IMG/VR virus record: IMGVR_UViG_3300028806_000034
Span: 1 to 27,764 of that record
Length of the DNA: 27,764 nucleotides
Origin: a virus
Strand: one strand, 5' to 3'
In this document: positions 27,618 to 27,764 of the stretch, piece after piece
Position numbering within the stretch: the stretch's first letter is position 1
How the letters are laid out: the number at the start of each line of letters is the position of its first letter
The notes under the pieces: model-generated
Seen by the model: the letters and a program-made list of their open reading frames with translations, nothing else
The model's database searches: none
What the model was told of the DNA's origin: nothing
Program-made: the position numbers and the translations under genes

Positions 27618-27764
27618 TTAGTCCTTCGTTTTGCGGATTTGCCGTAGCAATTCGAGATTGCTATCTAGGGTTGAGGGATGGTTGATTGGCGTTTGTCGGT
27701 CGATTCCTAGGGCATCTCGGAGGGCCGCAGCGTCCTTATCGTCACCGCGACGGTAGAAATGGAG
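27618..27764 (-). CDS. Partial gene at the right edge (last 48 aa)
   Basis: The minus-strand frame is open from the right edge to a TAA at 27618-27620. The visible part is LHFYRRGDDKDAAALRDALG, then IDRQTPINHPSTLDSNLELL and RQIRKTKD. It is charged and helical. No family is assignable from this fragment. A strong promoter begins 11 bases after its stop. Confidence 0.6.
   Translation of the reverse strand, partial: LHFYRRGDDKDAAALRDALGIDRQTPINHPSTLDSNLELLRQIRKTKD

Noticed and set aside
26775-27647. A 290-aa plus-strand frame covering the antisense of the 203-aa gene
   Set aside because: It has no ribosome binding site and is opposite a gene with a strong promoter and a good ribosome binding site. 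Its translation lacks any recognisable domain, so it is best explained as a shadow frame.

Overview
This window reads as a stretch of a tailed-phage genome, or a prophage of the same kind. Tail, fibre and lysis genes run on the plus strand, and a compact replication/recombination/small-gene set runs convergently on the minus strand. A Gram-negative host is inferred from three kinds of sequence: Sec-type signal peptides, a lipoprotein with a lipobox, and several near-consensus sigma70-type promoters (TTGACA-17-CATAAT, TTGACA-17-TATAGT). The two large alanine-rich virion-type proteins at the left edge hint at a short-tailed (podovirus-like) phage. No terminase, portal or capsid gene is in view, so that is inference only.

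Plus strand, 1-13318. First come a truncated virion-type gene, a 792-aa internal-virion-like protein and two small unknowns. Then there is a 504-bp non-coding stretch with a strong promoter and several hairpins. It leads into a PurD-like ATP-grasp gene, which is odd cargo in a tail cluster. Next is the adhesin block: two small paralogous proteins, a zinc-knuckle protein, a 771-aa fibre, a 485-aa beta-helix tailspike and a 133-aa fibre-tip protein. Both long fibre proteins begin with clear Sec signal peptides. The lysis cassette follows: holin, GH24 endolysin, a small unknown, a lipoprotein, another small unknown and a DUF1353 protein. A strong intrinsic terminator ends the strand's transcription.

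Minus strand, read from the right edge (27764) to 13480. A truncated gene is followed by a strong promoter and a 203-aa conserved phage protein. After that protein lies about 190 nt of unusual nested hairpins ending in an intrinsic terminator, which is a candidate structured RNA. A second promoter then starts a string of overlapping small genes (zinc-binding protein, DNA-binding-like protein, DUF4406 protein and others). Next are a Dda/RecD-like helicase, an HNH-AP2 endonuclease, a Cas4/RecB-type exonuclease, a Sak4-like ATPase, a second HNH endonuclease, an ssDNA-binding-like protein, a 40-aa two-helix membrane peptide, a ParB-methyltransferase fusion and an 800-aa PolA-type DNA polymerase with an N-terminal uracil-DNA-glycosylase-like domain. 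Exonuclease, Sak4 ATPase and ssDNA-binding protein together form a plausible recombination module beside the polymerase and helicase.

Three signals stand out. (1) An imperfect palindrome of about 40 bp, with core ATTAATAAATAGTAAT / ATTACTAATTAGTAAT, occurs nine times in intergenic gaps on both sides of the genome, usually starting within a few bases of a stop codon. A tenth, weaker copy lies inside the polymerase gene. (2) The HNH gene at 19261 has a perfect 10-bp inverted repeat that would hide its ribosome binding site in read-through RNA. A promoter fires from inside the loop, the same logic as the phage T4 I-TevI gene. (3) The structured RNA candidate lies after the 203-aa gene.
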